Shown piece after piece: positions 10,669-22,771 of a DNA stretch of 64,000 nt. The translations under genes were made by a program, and so were the position numbers. The notes under the pieces were generated by a model. That model saw only the letters and a program-made list of their open reading frames with translations. It ran no database searches and had not been told where the DNA came from. Source of the stretch: Thermothelomyces thermophilus ATCC 42464 (taxonomy: Eukaryota; Ascomycota; Sordariomycetes; Sordariales; Chaetomiaceae); contig NC_016476.1 of NCBI RefSeq assembly GCF_000226095.1, forward strand, positions 3,968,001 through 4,032,000, given 5' to 3'. Position 1 is the stretch's first letter. The number at the start of each line of letters is the position of its first letter.

Positions 10669-13600
10669 CCCTCTAATGGTTACTCTAGCTAGCTAATATG
10701 GTAAGTTCTGTAGCCTATAGCCTTTTTTATAGGGTCTGTAGGGGGGGTCGACCCCTTTTATAGCCCTCCTAAACCTACTACTAGACCGTTAACCTTACTA
10801 CCTCTAGGGCTATAGGCTTCGGCTCCCGGCCCCTTGCCCTGGCCCTTCTCTTCCAGAACCTCTAGCTTAGCCTATTATAGGCCTGTTAGATAAGGGCCCT
10901 TGTGAGGACCTAGGAGGCCCCTAGACCTGCCCTAGTCTATAAGAGTAGTTAATCGAGTTTAGCTTTAAAGTTAGCTAGCCTCTTATTAAGATAGAGGTCG
11001 AGGGGTAGTACTTAGGCCTCTGTCTCGAGGCACCGGATAGGGGTGGCCTTGTAGGCCCTAGTAACTACTCAAAGGGCCTTATATTAGGCCTTTGATAGTT
11101 CCCTAGCAGGGCCTTCCGGCTTACCCCTTGGCTTAGTAGGCTTATAGAAGTTCGAGGCCCTATAAGCTAGGGCGCTATAGATATACTTGGTATAGACCTT
11201 GCGGGCCTGTAGGAGGCCGGGGCCCTAGGTCTTCGTAGCAAGTCTAGTTAGGGTAAACTCCCAGGTTTCTAGCTTCTTAGCTACCTTTACATAGTAGGGG
11301 CCCTACTATAGCCTTTAGTCTAGCTAGACCCTAAGGAATCTAGCTGACTTTGACAGGGCTATAGTGGTAGTACCCCCTCTAGGCTATAGGAGCTCTAGTG
11401 GTCGCGACTACTGTTTCCGGCCCCTATTAAAGTAGATAAGCTCGCACTTTTCTAAGGCAAAAGCTATACCCCGGGTTCTCGCCTACTAGAGGCAGGCCTT
11501 CTAGGCCCTCCGTAGCTGACCGTTATAGGCCTCCTTAGCCCTCCTAAAGGCTAGGAGGTTAGTATCGTTAGCAAAGCCTATCAAACTGACTATAGGGCTA
11601 GCCTAGCAAATGGCCTGGTAAAGGGAGGCTATATAGAGGATAAATAGTATAGGGGAGAGGGGTAACCCCTGTAGGACCCTAGCCCTTACTACTATATCCT
11701 CCGTTTCCTAGCTATCGAAGTAAATGATAGCTACCTTATCCTATAGCTACTCTCTGACCTAGACTACTAACTACCTTAGGAAGCCCTAGCTCTGTAAAGT
11801 GGCTAGTAGCTAGGTATAGTTAATAGTATCGAAAGCCCCTAAGATATTAAGCTATAAGAAGAAGGTAGCTGCTCTATACCTCTAGGCCTCCTAGACCTAA
11901 GCCGTAACAAGCTAGATAGCTAGTTCTATAGACCTATATTCCCGGTTACCTATCTATTTAGCTAGTGGAAGCCTATAGGCCTCTATAATAGCTATTACCT
12001 TCCGGGCGACTATAGCCTCTAGCACCTTACCTACTATTAGTAAAAGCGCTATAGGTCTATAGCCACCTAGGGTAAAGTAGGCCTATAGGGGTTTGCCAGG
12101 CTTACAGAGGACCACTGTCTTAGCCCTTTTAAACCGGACTAGGAAATAGCCGAGCTGTAGGCTTTCCGAGGCTAGTATAGCTAGTATCTAGTAGAGCGGC
12201 TGCCTATAGGCCTTTAATGGACCTATAGGGAGGAGGTCCTTCCCTAGGGCTTTCTATAGGGCTACCCTAGCTAGTACTACCTTAACTTTGCCTACTATAA
12301 CCTCTTAGCTTATTTCGAACTTTAGCTCCTAGTGGTCGTTTAGATCTAGGTCGTCAATATCCGACAGGTCTGCTTCTAGGTTCAGAAAGAACTTATCGGC
12401 TAGTGCTCTAGCCTTCTATTGGTAGGTTATAAGCCCTCCTTCGAAGGCCGGGAGCTTTAGAAGGTTAACTAGTAGGTAGCTTTGTAGCCTTGCCTACCGC
12501 TCTGGTCTCTATAATAGGTCCGGCTAGTTAGTTACCTCCCGTAACGTAGCCCTCTAGCTCTTGGTCTTCGCGGCCGTAATAGTCTTAGCCTGGTCCTATA
12601 GGGCCTGCCGAAGTGCTTCCTATATATAGGGGTTTAGGGTGCCCCTATAGGCCCTCTCTGCCTCCTTAGCCCTCTTTCGGGCCTCTCGAACCTCCTTTAT
12701 CTACTACCAAGCTCGTTTGCTACCCGTACTAGCCTCCTTTGCCAGGGCCGAGACCGTAGCTATCTCTTCAAGGGCCTCTATAAGCCTGTCGAAGGCCTAT
12801 AGAAGCTCCTCTAGGCCCCGGAAGATAGGCCCGGCCCGGGCCGATGCCTATCTACTAAGCCGGAGTAGGAGGTAGGCCGCCTTAGCCCGCGCGACCTCCT
12901 TGTCTAGGCTCTTCTAGTCCTACCCTTTACTAGCTAGCACAGGCCCGTTAGTCCCCTATAGGGAGACATTTAGGGCCTGTAGGTAGTGGTCGGATTTCCT
13001 ACGTTCCGCGATATCCCTATAGGTCGCTTCTAGCCCGGTCGAGGCCTAGAATAGGTCTATCGTAGAAGGCCGGCCGCGTTGGTCCCCCTAGGGGGCCCTA
13101 GTAACCTAGCCGTAGGGCGTATATAGGTTGAGGTCCTACTGGTCTGTAAGGCTAAAGAGGTCCCTAGCCCCTAGGCTAAGCCTGTCAAATAGGTCCTAGA
13201 CCGGGTGGTAAAGGTTAAAGTAACCTATAAGAACTAGGGGGTGGGTTGGCCGAGGTAGGGCTAGCAGGTCCTATAAGAGGGCCTGCTCCCCCTTGTTATT
13301 ATAGACTAACTAGAGCCCGAACCCCCTCTCTCCTAGGGCCGGAAAGGTTACCCTATACCAGTTCTCCTCTGCCGAATAGTCTTACTGGCTAACTAGGAAG
13401 CGCTTGGCCACTAGAATAGCCGCCTTGCCTTTAGGCTTGTAAACTAGGTGGTATTTCGAAGCCCGGGGGCAGTATATTGACCCTGTAAACCGGTTAATCT
13501 ACGGTTCCTAGATAGCTAGTAGGTCGTATTTGGCCTCCTCTAGTAGGACCTCGAGGGCCTGTTTGTTGCCTTAGGTGTTCTACTAAAGGATCTTAATTTG

Positions 13601-14118
13601 CATTCGAGGTAGCCAGGGCAGAGGATAAAGGTACGGTGGTGGTAGTAGGCTCTATAGCTATTACCCCCTTGGCTAGCTGCGAGAGGGAGGGGGTTCCGGG
13701 CTGCAGAAAGGAGATACGGGTCTGTCGGGCATCGAACAAGGCACTCCTGGCCGCCTGTTAGGCTAGGGTAGGCCTCCTACAGGGGCGTTTAGCCCCGGTT
13801 TGGTAGTGGTCGTCATCCTCCGGCTGGCTGTTGAACTCGAAGGCTACCTTCTGGTGTGGTTGCTCTGGCGGTTGGAAGGTCCGGGGTCTATATTGGTAGG
13901 CCTCCTTGGCTTTCTCCTAGGCTTCGACTTTCTTCAGGCAGCCTCTATACTAGGCTATATAGGGGCCCCTACAGGCCGTACACCTGCAAGGGAGTTGGTT
14001 AGAGTGGGTAGGGCACTGGGCCTCCCTAGCCTTTCCCCCCTCCTTGTGGGCTTTTGCGCTACAACGGCCATAACGGGCCGGCCGCTGGCAGTACCGCTAG
14101 GTATGGCCGAAAGTATTT
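10669..14118 (-). mobile_element. Tad-like LINE, 5' fragment (end of ORF1, endonuclease, reverse transcriptase)
   Basis: Minus-strand non-LTR retrotransposon. From its 5' side: the end of ORF1 with a CCHC-like knuckle (CTACRGPYIA..YRGC, near 13,950); ORF2 starting at ATG 13603-13601 with an AP-type endonuclease (KYDLLAI, FTGSIYCPRASKYHLVYKP, GYFNLYHP near 13,220); and a reverse transcriptase whose FADD box now reads FAND (11564-11575). Many Trp codons are TAG. The 5' end is truncated inside ORF1 near 14118, where composition switches abruptly to AT-rich. The 3' remainder is 2418-3044, beyond the Gypsy insertion. Confidence 0.85.
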
Positions 14119-15140
14119 ATTAAAATGTTATATCTAATCTATTATAATCTTAATATTATCAAATATTATCTCTAACTTATAGAATTATATCTCCTTATTA
14201 AGACCTTTAATATCCTAATCTTCTAATAGCCACTATTTAAAGATATAAAAGGCTAGAATAGTATTATTAATGGTATTTCTAATACTAATTATACTTATTA
14301 ACTCTTAATTATAAAGGTCTAAAATCTCTAGTTAATAAAATACTATAATTAGTATTCTAAACTAATACTTAGAAAAGAGGAAAATACTAACCTTCTTCTT
14401 CTTATCTATTTTAACTATTAAGATCTTAAACCACCTATTTAATATTATAAATATATATCCAGTCTTATCTGTATTCTAATAACTAGATATGGTAATTTTA
14501 AAGCTTTTAATAGTATCTTTAAGCTTATTAAAGAACATCTCTAGTTCTTCTATCTATTACTTAGCCAAGAGTTAGTTTACTTTAACTAGTTTAAGGAATA
14601 TTAGCTAAAACTATAGATTATTCTATTCCTAACGTAACTACTAGTACTTACTAATAGAAAGGTAAGGAGGATTATAATATACCTATAAGCGGTTAGTAGT
14701 ATCTTAGAGAAGATGTTTAGTAGTAAGAGAACTAGATTCGATAAGCTAGTATATATATCCTTTAAAGGCAGAATCTTTGTCGTTTCGAAGCGACTAATGT
14801 CTTCTAACTACGTTACTACTAGTAGCTAGAAGTCTAGTATCCTTTAACGACTTTAAGTGCTAGCTAACCTAGGTCTTTCTAGTCTTAAATAGTTAAGCTA
14901 TATACTATATACTAGGTTCCTTTCTATAAGGTAAACGGCTAGTTTGGTAGCAAGTTTAAGCGGCAAGGAGCTATTTGGTAGCCTGTATACTAGCCGGTTC
15001 CTAGATTTGGTCGATTAGAGGCATTGTATATAGGAAAGTAGGTTAAACTAGGCTTATAGCAATGGTTGTATCTTTAAGTATAGGGAGTTGGCTAGTAAAA
15101 TTGGACACGGGTTTAGACGCGTACCTGTCTGGCCGTATCT
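14119..15140 (-). other. AT-rich remnant, possibly inner part of the outer TIR element
   Basis: No intact frame. A minus-strand frame between about 14,160 and 14,600 is relatively stop-poor (KFKITISSYQNTDKTGY..) and could be a decayed transposase, but I cannot assign a family. Confidence 0.3.
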
Positions 15141-15222
15141 AGGCGTCCGGAGGTTTTGGTCTTACCTGTCGGGAGACAGGTAGTAGTCCTGAACTAATTA
15201 GTTAGTAACTAACCACCAGGTA
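15141..15222 (-). repeat. Inverted repeat, right copy, with internal hairpin
   Basis: Reverse complement of the 1768-1866 repeat, sharing CTAATTAGTTCAGGACTA and the hairpin ACCTGTC..GACAGGT. It lies at the right border of the AT-rich remnant, 335 bp left of the Copia 5' LTR. Confidence 0.75.
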
Positions 15223-15557
15223 TGTATAGATCAGTGTTAGGCTTGGCTTTGTAACGCGGGTTCCAGGATATAGGATTAGCACCTACCAATCACTTAGTAT
15301 GGAGCTTAGGTCAGTTTTACAGTTACTACATTAATCAATCAATGTTAGCGGCTAGTTTTAGTTATGTTTAGTAACATTTTGAACGTGTTTAGTCAAGTAT
15401 CAGTTTTACTTAAACAATATCCCCCTTTAATAAGCAATGGCCAGACCAAGTGCGAGGGGGTTAGACAGTTCATATACAAGTACTCCTTAGAGTAGCTGCT
15501 AGTGATTCTAGACACTGATTAATTACCTAGAAACAGAACTTCACACCAAAAGATAGA

Positions 15558-15769
15558 TGTCAGAAGCTATAGAGCTTCCAAACGTATTAGCCACGCATTT
15601 GCCACAGCTGTATAAGGCTGTTTAACGCATTGGCCAGTCCCTTTATCTATAAATACTACTCTTTTTGTCTCCTTTATAGATAGTTTCAACAAGGCACTCT
15701 TTTCCTTCGTATAGCCACCTACTACAGACTGCTTTTAACGCTCCCAGAAGCTTATCATTACATTCGGCA
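15558..15769 (+). repeat. Copia 5' LTR
   Basis: 212 bp from TGTCAGAAGC to CATTCGGCA. About 85-90% identical to the 3' LTR by eye; differences are mostly C/T and G/A. Confidence 0.92.
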
Positions 15770-15782
15770 GTTATAAGCCCAG
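15770..15782 (+). other. Copia primer-binding site, half-tRNA type
   Basis: GTTATAAGCCCAG directly follows the 5' LTR. It resembles the complement of the anticodon arm of initiator tRNA-Met (GTTATGAGCCCAG), with one G-to-A. This points to priming by an internal tRNA fragment, as in Drosophila copia, rather than a tRNA 3' end. Confidence 0.55.
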
Positions 15783-16129
15783 TGCCTTAACTACTCCTCT
15801 ACCGATGTATCTTTAATATTAGTGGTAGCTTTTTCTATTACGAACTCTCTTACCTTACTTTAATACGCTTTCAATGATGGATCTGTCTATTATATCTAAG
15901 ATCCTAGTCAAGACTTTTATATACCTTATAAGGCCTAGTTCCTAGAACTTGTAGTATATCGAACTATAATTATAGGCTAAATTCGCCAGTATATAAGGAT
16001 TTGTTAACCTTAATAGCGACTGTAAGCCAGATCTAGAAGTTCTGTAGCGCCTAACCTATAAGCAAGCTAGAGATAACCTTATCCTAGCTTCCTAGGAGTA
16101 ACTCCTAGAAGGATTGTCGTCCTCGATAT

Positions 16130-19100
16130 CTATAGATTTAATGCCTTCTAATGTAGCTATTATAGCCGAATTCGCGTGACTATAAGACTTTTTTTATGAA
16201 GATATCATATATACCATAGACGTTAGCAGGTAAATAGGATAGCTATAACGCTAGCTAGCGTATACCGTAGATTCTAAACTCCATAAAGCTATAAAAGCGT
16301 ATAAGAAGAAGGATATTAACCTTATTAGGGGGATTATCTAGGCGCTTTACTCTATACTTATACTATCCCTCATAACGCTCTATATGATAGTTACTATATA
16401 ATATATAGCTAGTCTTAATGTAGCTAAGCGTTTAGGAGTTAATCTATAGTACTAGATTCGTAACTTTAATGTTACCTTCTAACGAGCTATCTAATACGAC
16501 ATTCTGGAAGTATAGGATATGTAAGGACTTTACACCTTTCTTAATGTTATTGCTATATATATCTTACTAACCTAGGTAGCGAATAAGAGGATAAAAATCA
16601 AGCTTATTAATAGTATAGGATAGCTACTTCCGGAGCTTAATATCCTTATTACGATAGTTAAGATCCTAATTAATAACGACGTATAACCTAGAGTCTCTTA
16701 AAAGGATAGAATCTTCTTGACAACCTATATACTAATACTTCCTATAGCTTAGAAGAGTAGTAAAGAGAGAGGTAAAGACTTATATAGAGACTCTTGTAAC
16801 GGTTAGTAGCGTAATACGAGATATCCCTATAAGCGTCTAAGATATCTATAGGATCTAGTAGACTATTATATACTTAAGTAAGCTATCTATAGTAATAAGC
16901 AACGCTTATACCTTTCTAATAAGGAGTATAAAAGGATTTGCTAAGAGCTCGATAAGCCAAAGTAGGCTAGACTAAAAAACTAACTTATTGCTAAGTAAAG
17001 GGAGCTATGCTATTCTAGGTAGTTAGGGGTAGAATACCTTAGTTCCCTTAATACGTTAATTATTAGCCTTTAACTACTTAGTAAGCTCTTGACTTACTAT
17101 AGGACATTTAGTATAGTTGCTCTATAGCGCTATCTACTTTTGGAAAGCACTTTACTAGACTTATATAGTACGATCTACTTAGTTAATAATAAGAAGTTCC
17201 TTTTACCTAGGACGTTTATTAAGGTAGAAGATCCTAAGTTCGTTAAAATAGGTATAATAACCTTTCCTATTAGTAAGAGGGGCACTTAGGTAATGAAGAA
17301 CGTTCTAGATAGACTATATAGACTATATACTAAGAACCTAATACTTAAGGATATTGCTATCGTTAAAGGATTCTATATTAACATTATCTTAGAAGCTCCA
17401 TTACTTAAGGTAAGCGCTTAGTATTATAGCTTAGATTGCTCTCTATGTTTTAGAACACTAGAAAATAACATTATACTTTATAAGTTAGAACGTAAGTATA
17501 ATCTTACCTTCCTCGAATATAAGCCACTTTCTTACTACCTAAGCTTCCTAGACTATATCTTAATTAGTAAAGCAGGTATCATAAACGTTTATATATCCCT
17601 ATAGAACGTGTTTACCATATATAGTAGAAGGTCCCGGATATAAGCGTTACCTACTATAAGAGAGGATACCAAGGATCTTTAGCACTTAAGAGCTAGCTAC
17701 CTTGGACTAGAAGCATTAAAAGCACTTATTAATGATGCTAGAAATGTCTATATCAAAGGGACAGCGTACATTAAGTACAAGAGCTACACTTGTACTTATA
17801 TAAGCAAGGTCATCTCTAGGAAAACACTACCTAAGCAGAAGTCTATACGCCTATTCTAGCGAGTAGCCTAGGATCTATTTGACTATTCTAAAGCAATTAA
17901 TATATCGCGATAACTACTTATAATTATTAATAAGTATAGTAGGAAGCTCTTCCCTTTTCTCTTAATGATAAAGTCGCTAGACTAGATTATAGGAGTTATC
18001 TGGAACTTCGAGAGCTAGGTAAGACGCTAATATAGGCTTACTATCTATAAGATTAAGTAGGATAATGATATTATAATGATTAGTTTAGCAGGGTATATAT
18101 TAATATGTTATTAGACTTAGGCTATAGAAAGCGGTATTAATCTTAAACTCTTACCTTTATATACCTACGAGCTTAATAGACTAGCAAAGCGAGTAGGGCA
18201 AGAACTAATCTTACACTTAATTAAGATGCTTAATAGCGCGAATCTGCCCATAAAGCTCTAGTTAGAAAGTATATAAGTAGCGGCGTACTTATATATAATA
18301 AGCCTAAGCCGTGTTTACTTGTTTAGAACTCCTAACGAAGTACTCTATAGCTAGTTTAAATAGTATTTTCGCTAGTATAAACCTAGCTTGATAATTATAT
18401 CAACTAGTAACTTATATTTAGACTAAAGTAATATCTTTATATATAGATATTAGGTATATATTCTCTATAAGGATAAGAAAGCTAAGTAATATATAAAGAA
18501 CTTTAAGGTACTACTATATAGGCTAATAAGGTATCTTATAAGATATCATATATTTAATATCTATTGTATTTAGATACCTGAGCTTAATAGGGTTATTATA
18601 ACTTATAATATTTACTTCGATAAGAAGACTTTTTACTATCTAGGTAAAGAGCAGCCGATAGAGTTATTATTAGCGGTAGCAAGCTAGGAAGTTAATTAAT
18701 TTGATCTTGGCAAAGATTCCTAGGATATTAACCTTCTCTAGGAAGCGTTATAATAGACCTAGCAATTAGTAGAAGACTTTATTATAGTAACTTGGCCACC
18801 TCTATCGTAAGAGAGTCTAGCGGTAGACCGACCTCTCTAATAGGGTTAAGACTTAGGGATAAGAGAGCTCTCTAATATATAGCCTATAAGCGAGCAATTA
18901 GTTCTAGAGACTCTTATAGCAAAGATATAAGCAATAGACGAACTTACTAAATGGATAGAGAGCTTTAGAGGACTTTTAACCCCTAAATATATACCTAAGC
19001 CCTTGGTAACTTGTCTTATACCGGCTAGTAAAGGGGATGTCTACTAGGAAGTAAGAGGGTTTAAATCAGGGCCTTCCTAGTCGCTAGCTAGCTAACTAAA

Positions 19101-21190
19101 TGCTAGGGAGAGCAGGGGAGCCGTCAAATCTAACGGAGGAATACCTTCTATAGAAGAATCTAGCATATGTAATGACTAGATAGAAGAGCTAGGAGCTAGG
19201 GATAGTACTACTAATATATTATACCCTACTATAGAACGGGAGGAATAGAGCATTAAGCGAAGTCTAGATTAGCTAACGTATTCTCTAGAACGTAAGAGCA
19301 AAGGAGGAGTTACTTAGCAACCTCCTACAAGGAGAGGCAGAGGTAGGAAGAGGGCTTATAAGCCTAGGGACTCTATCTAGTTAAGTGAAAGGCTATAAAA
19401 TAAAGAGAAGATCAATTACTACTACTCCTTTATCTATATAATGAATGAACTCTGGTAATAGTTCTATAAGACTTACCTACCTAATTAATAGGAAGCTTAC
19501 CTAGGAGACTAGAGCTTTCGAACGATATATATAGTATTTATTACCACTATTTAATAGAAGGATACTATATGCCCTAGAGTAGCCCTAAATAAGTCGTATT
19601 AGTATATTAACGATCTCATTCGTGTTTCTAATAACTAGTAAGACCTATATAATTACCTATTAGAATAATAGTTTAAAGACACGGCTCGCGAGGAGATATA
19701 TAACTTAGAGAGTAGAGGAACGTAGAAGATTGTACTACGTAAGTAGGCAAAAGTATAACCTATCCTATTAAAATAGGTCTTCGCGTATAAATTTAATAAG
19801 AACGGTTTCTTAGAAAAGTATAAGGCAAGGATTTATATATAAGGTGATCTATAAGATATTAGCTTAGTAGAAAGTATATATATAGCTACTCTAGCCGCTT
19901 AATCATTCTATGTAATGATAGCGATCGCTATATACTTCGACTTAGAAGTTAAGTAGTTCGATATAATGTAAGCGTTCCTTAACGCTAAACGACTAGAAGA
20001 TAATTCTATCGTCTACAAATTACTAGAAGGATTTAAGTAGCTAGGGAAATATATAGAGTTATAGAGAGCTCTATATAGCTTAAGAGACTTGCTACTCTTA
20101 TAATATAAGGAGTTCTATAAAACGCTATTAGATCTAAGTATAGAACTATCAGGCAAAGAGAAGTACCTCTTCCTAAGCTATAATAAACGAATCATCCTAA
20201 TCTTCTATATCGACGACTTCTTAGTCTTTTTCTATAAAAGTAACGCTATAATAGCCGAGCGTATAATGAAAGGAATTAAAGCTCGATACGACGTCTATAA
20301 GCAGGATAATGTCAGTTAGTTCCTTAGCATTAGGGTAATTCGAGACTAATCCATATATAAGATATAGTTAGTCTACGACCAATATATTAGAAAGGTAGTA
20401 AGAAGATATAGGCTAGATATACCTAGTATATATAAGCTAACTCCCTTAAGCTATAAAGAACTTAAGAAGTTCGAAAGGAGCGCTATTAGTACGTAGATCA
20501 AAGAGTATTAGGAGCTTATCGGATTAATCCTATATTATATAGTTATACTATATCTAGACGTTATATATACCTATTTAGTACTCTCTTAATACCTGACTAA
20601 CCTAGGACTAGACTACTTATTAGAGGTATGGCAAGTAGTAAGATATCCATTTAAGAGCTCTTGCCTATTAATCTAGTATAAAGGCAAGCAAGCGCTAGGA
20701 AGTCCGATGCTTATAATTACTAGGGACGCTTTGTATATAGATAATCTAGATACACGATGTTTGTCATAGGGATATATCTTCTTCCTATTTAGAGATCCTA
20801 TTATATAGAAGGCGTCGTACTAGGATACTATTATAATATTAAGCATTAAAGCAGAACTTCTAATACTCTCCCTTATAATAAGAGAGGCTATAGCACTTGA
20901 AAGGCTATTTATAGACATAGATCTTAAGCTTAGGGAACCCTAGAACATCTACTATAATAATTAGCAAACGATTAGACTAGTAATAGCTAAGAACAAACGT
21001 ATTAATACTCACCTATGGTATATAGACATCTATAATATATAATTATACTAAGAAGTAGTAAAAGGAACGTTTAAAGCTATATATTTACTAACTAGTTAGA
21101 TGCTAATAGATAGGCTTACTAAACGACTTAGCTAATAAGCCTTTGAGCATTAGAGGGCTCTCTTTAATCTTTAAGATATTAGTTATAGGC
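16130..21190 (+). pseudogene. Copia gag-pol relic
   Basis: A stop-riddled polyprotein on the plus strand. The integrase region lies around 17,640-18,330 (AYLYIISLSR..RTPNEVLYS near its end). The reverse transcriptase has FNKNGFLEKYKARI, FDIM.AFLNAKR and an intact YIDD box (20206-20217). RNase H has SIKAELLILSL and REAIALERLF, and the frame ends DRLTKRLS. The catalytic YIDD survives because its codons lack CpA context, while many Trp and Gln codons are stops. Confidence 0.85.
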
Positions 21191-22344
21191 TTATATAACT
21201 AGGGGGTAGAAAATAAGTTAAATTCGCTAAATAAAATACCGCCTAATACTCCTTATCTATTACTATTAGCCGTTATTAGGATTAATAGCCTTGCCCTTAC
21301 CTTTATCCTAGCCAGGTAATGATATAGCGCCCAATATATCATTAGACATGCTAATATAAGTATTACGAGCCTCCTTAATCTTGCCTAACTAGTAGAAGAT
21401 ATTATATATAGAGTAGGCAATCTTTATAAAATATACAAGTTTAGCCTTATGAAGCTTATACTCCTCTATATTACCTATACTAGTATATTTAAGGTTATTC
21501 TAAAGAACTATATATAACTTCTTAAGATCCTATATATATCTATTAGCGATTTGCCTATATATTAAAGGTAGAGGTTTAGGATCCAAAGACTTATAAAAGC
21601 CTTAGCTCTACCTAGTAAAGCCTTTATTAAATCCTTTATTAACCTAACGTAAGAAGTAAGACTACTATTATAGTTAGTATAAGTATCGTAAGAGCTATTA
21701 GACATATAGGTAATTAGTATATATATCTTTACACTCATAGAAACTATAGGTATAATAGTAGTAGTAGGAGCTAGCGCTAGAATAATCGTAATATTTACTA
21801 AAAGAACGTCCTACTAGAGCTAACTATATATATATTCTATAAGGTACCTTACAAAGCTTACTAGCTATAATATTACTATATTTAGTTAGCTTAAACGATC
21901 TTAATATAACTAGTAAAGCGCTAGAAAACTATAAAACTAGTATAAAATCAATCGAATAAAGATAATAGAAATACTTATAGTTCAGAAGCTTTAATATACT
22001 TATACTTTTAAGGTATTATAAGAGTAGAAGTCGACTTACTAGTAATTATAATATTCATAATAGGTATACCTAATAAGTTATCTATTAATTTAAATATGAA
22101 AGGCATTATCTTATTATTACTATAATTAAAACTAGGAATACTATTACTACTATAGTTATAATAGCTATATTTAATCTATAGCTTTAAAGGAATTACTCTA
22201 CTATACTTAACTCTTTTAGACTTCCAAATACAGAAGGTAGGCCCTCAAAGGAGCTATCAAGGTAAGAGCGATAAAAGACATAATACTAAGAATAATATTA
22301 CTATAAAGCGTAGTTAAACGACTACCACGTTTAACTAGGGGGTA

Positions 22345-22556
22345 TGTCGGAAGCTATAGAGCTTCTAAACGTATTAGCTACGCGTTTGCTATAGCTATAT
22401 GAGGCTGTTTAACGCATTGGCTAGTCCCTTTGTCCATAAATACCACTCTTTTTGTCTCCTTTGTAGATAGTTTTAACAAGGCACTCTTTTCCTTTATACA
22501 GCCACCTACTACAGACTGCTTTCAACGCTCCCGGAAGCTTATCACTACGTTCGGCA
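22345..22556 (+). repeat. Copia 3' LTR
   Basis: 212 bp from TGTCGGAAGC to GTTCGGCA, followed by ATGGA. It forms the right edge of the RIP island; its right half is less mutated than the 5' LTR. Confidence 0.92.
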
Positions 22557-22771
22557 ATGGACCAAGCAAAAGATATCAAATACGAGTAGTTATTCGCATT
22601 CTCGTACTCCTTGTTTCGTTCATTGAAGCTTCAACCTCTTACCACCAAAACACATAGCTCCGCGAAGCCTGCAACAGGTACAGTAAACCGCGGCGCCGAC
22701 TGCCTGTTGACAGACGCCCTCTCCTTGACACCAACACTTACCCGAGGATCCGCATTAGTCGCTTTTCCTAA

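Larger units (their letters stand above)
1770..15220. mobile_element. Putative outer TIR element interrupted by a LINE and a Gypsy element
   Basis: An inverted repeat brackets 1770 and 15220. The left copy starts TA|CCCGGTGGTTAGTT; the right copy, read on the minus strand, starts TA|CCTGGTGGTTAGTT. A TA dinucleotide flanks each end, as for Tc1/mariner/pogo target sites. Removing the LINE plus Gypsy (2418-14118) leaves about 1.75 kb (1770-2417 and 14119-15220), a normal size for such an element. The two pieces are AT-rich and RIP-like. Stop-poor stretches exist on the minus strand (for example 14,160-14,600), but I could not recognise a transposase, so the class is inference from ends and size only. 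Confidence 0.35.
1900..22556. other. RIP-degraded transposon island
   Basis: This 20 kb block has almost no intact reading frames. TpA is in great excess while CpA and TpG are scarce, the product of repeat-induced point mutation (C-to-T in CpA, on either strand). Recognisable proteins show the expected results: Trp codons become TAG/TGA, Cys becomes Tyr, Asp becomes Asn and Gln becomes stop. Composition returns to normal beyond the Copia 3' LTR at 22556. Such blocks are normally heterochromatic in Pezizomycotina. Confidence 0.9.
15558..22556 (+). mobile_element. Copia LTR retrotransposon, RIP-degraded
   Basis: A 7.0 kb element with 212-bp LTRs (15558-15769 and 22345-22556), TG..CA ends, and 5-bp target duplications ATAGA (15553-15557) and ATGGA (22557-22561) that differ by one RIP-type G-to-A. 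Domain order is gag, integrase, reverse transcriptase, RNase H, the Copia/Pseudoviridae order. Frames are full of RIP stops. Confidence 0.92.

Noticed and set aside
13800-14123. 107-codon plus-strand frame
   Set aside because: It is the antisense of the LINE ORF1 zinc-knuckle region.
22430-22657. Frame starting in the Copia 3' LTR
   Set aside because: Begins inside the LTR and runs into the flank; no coding features.
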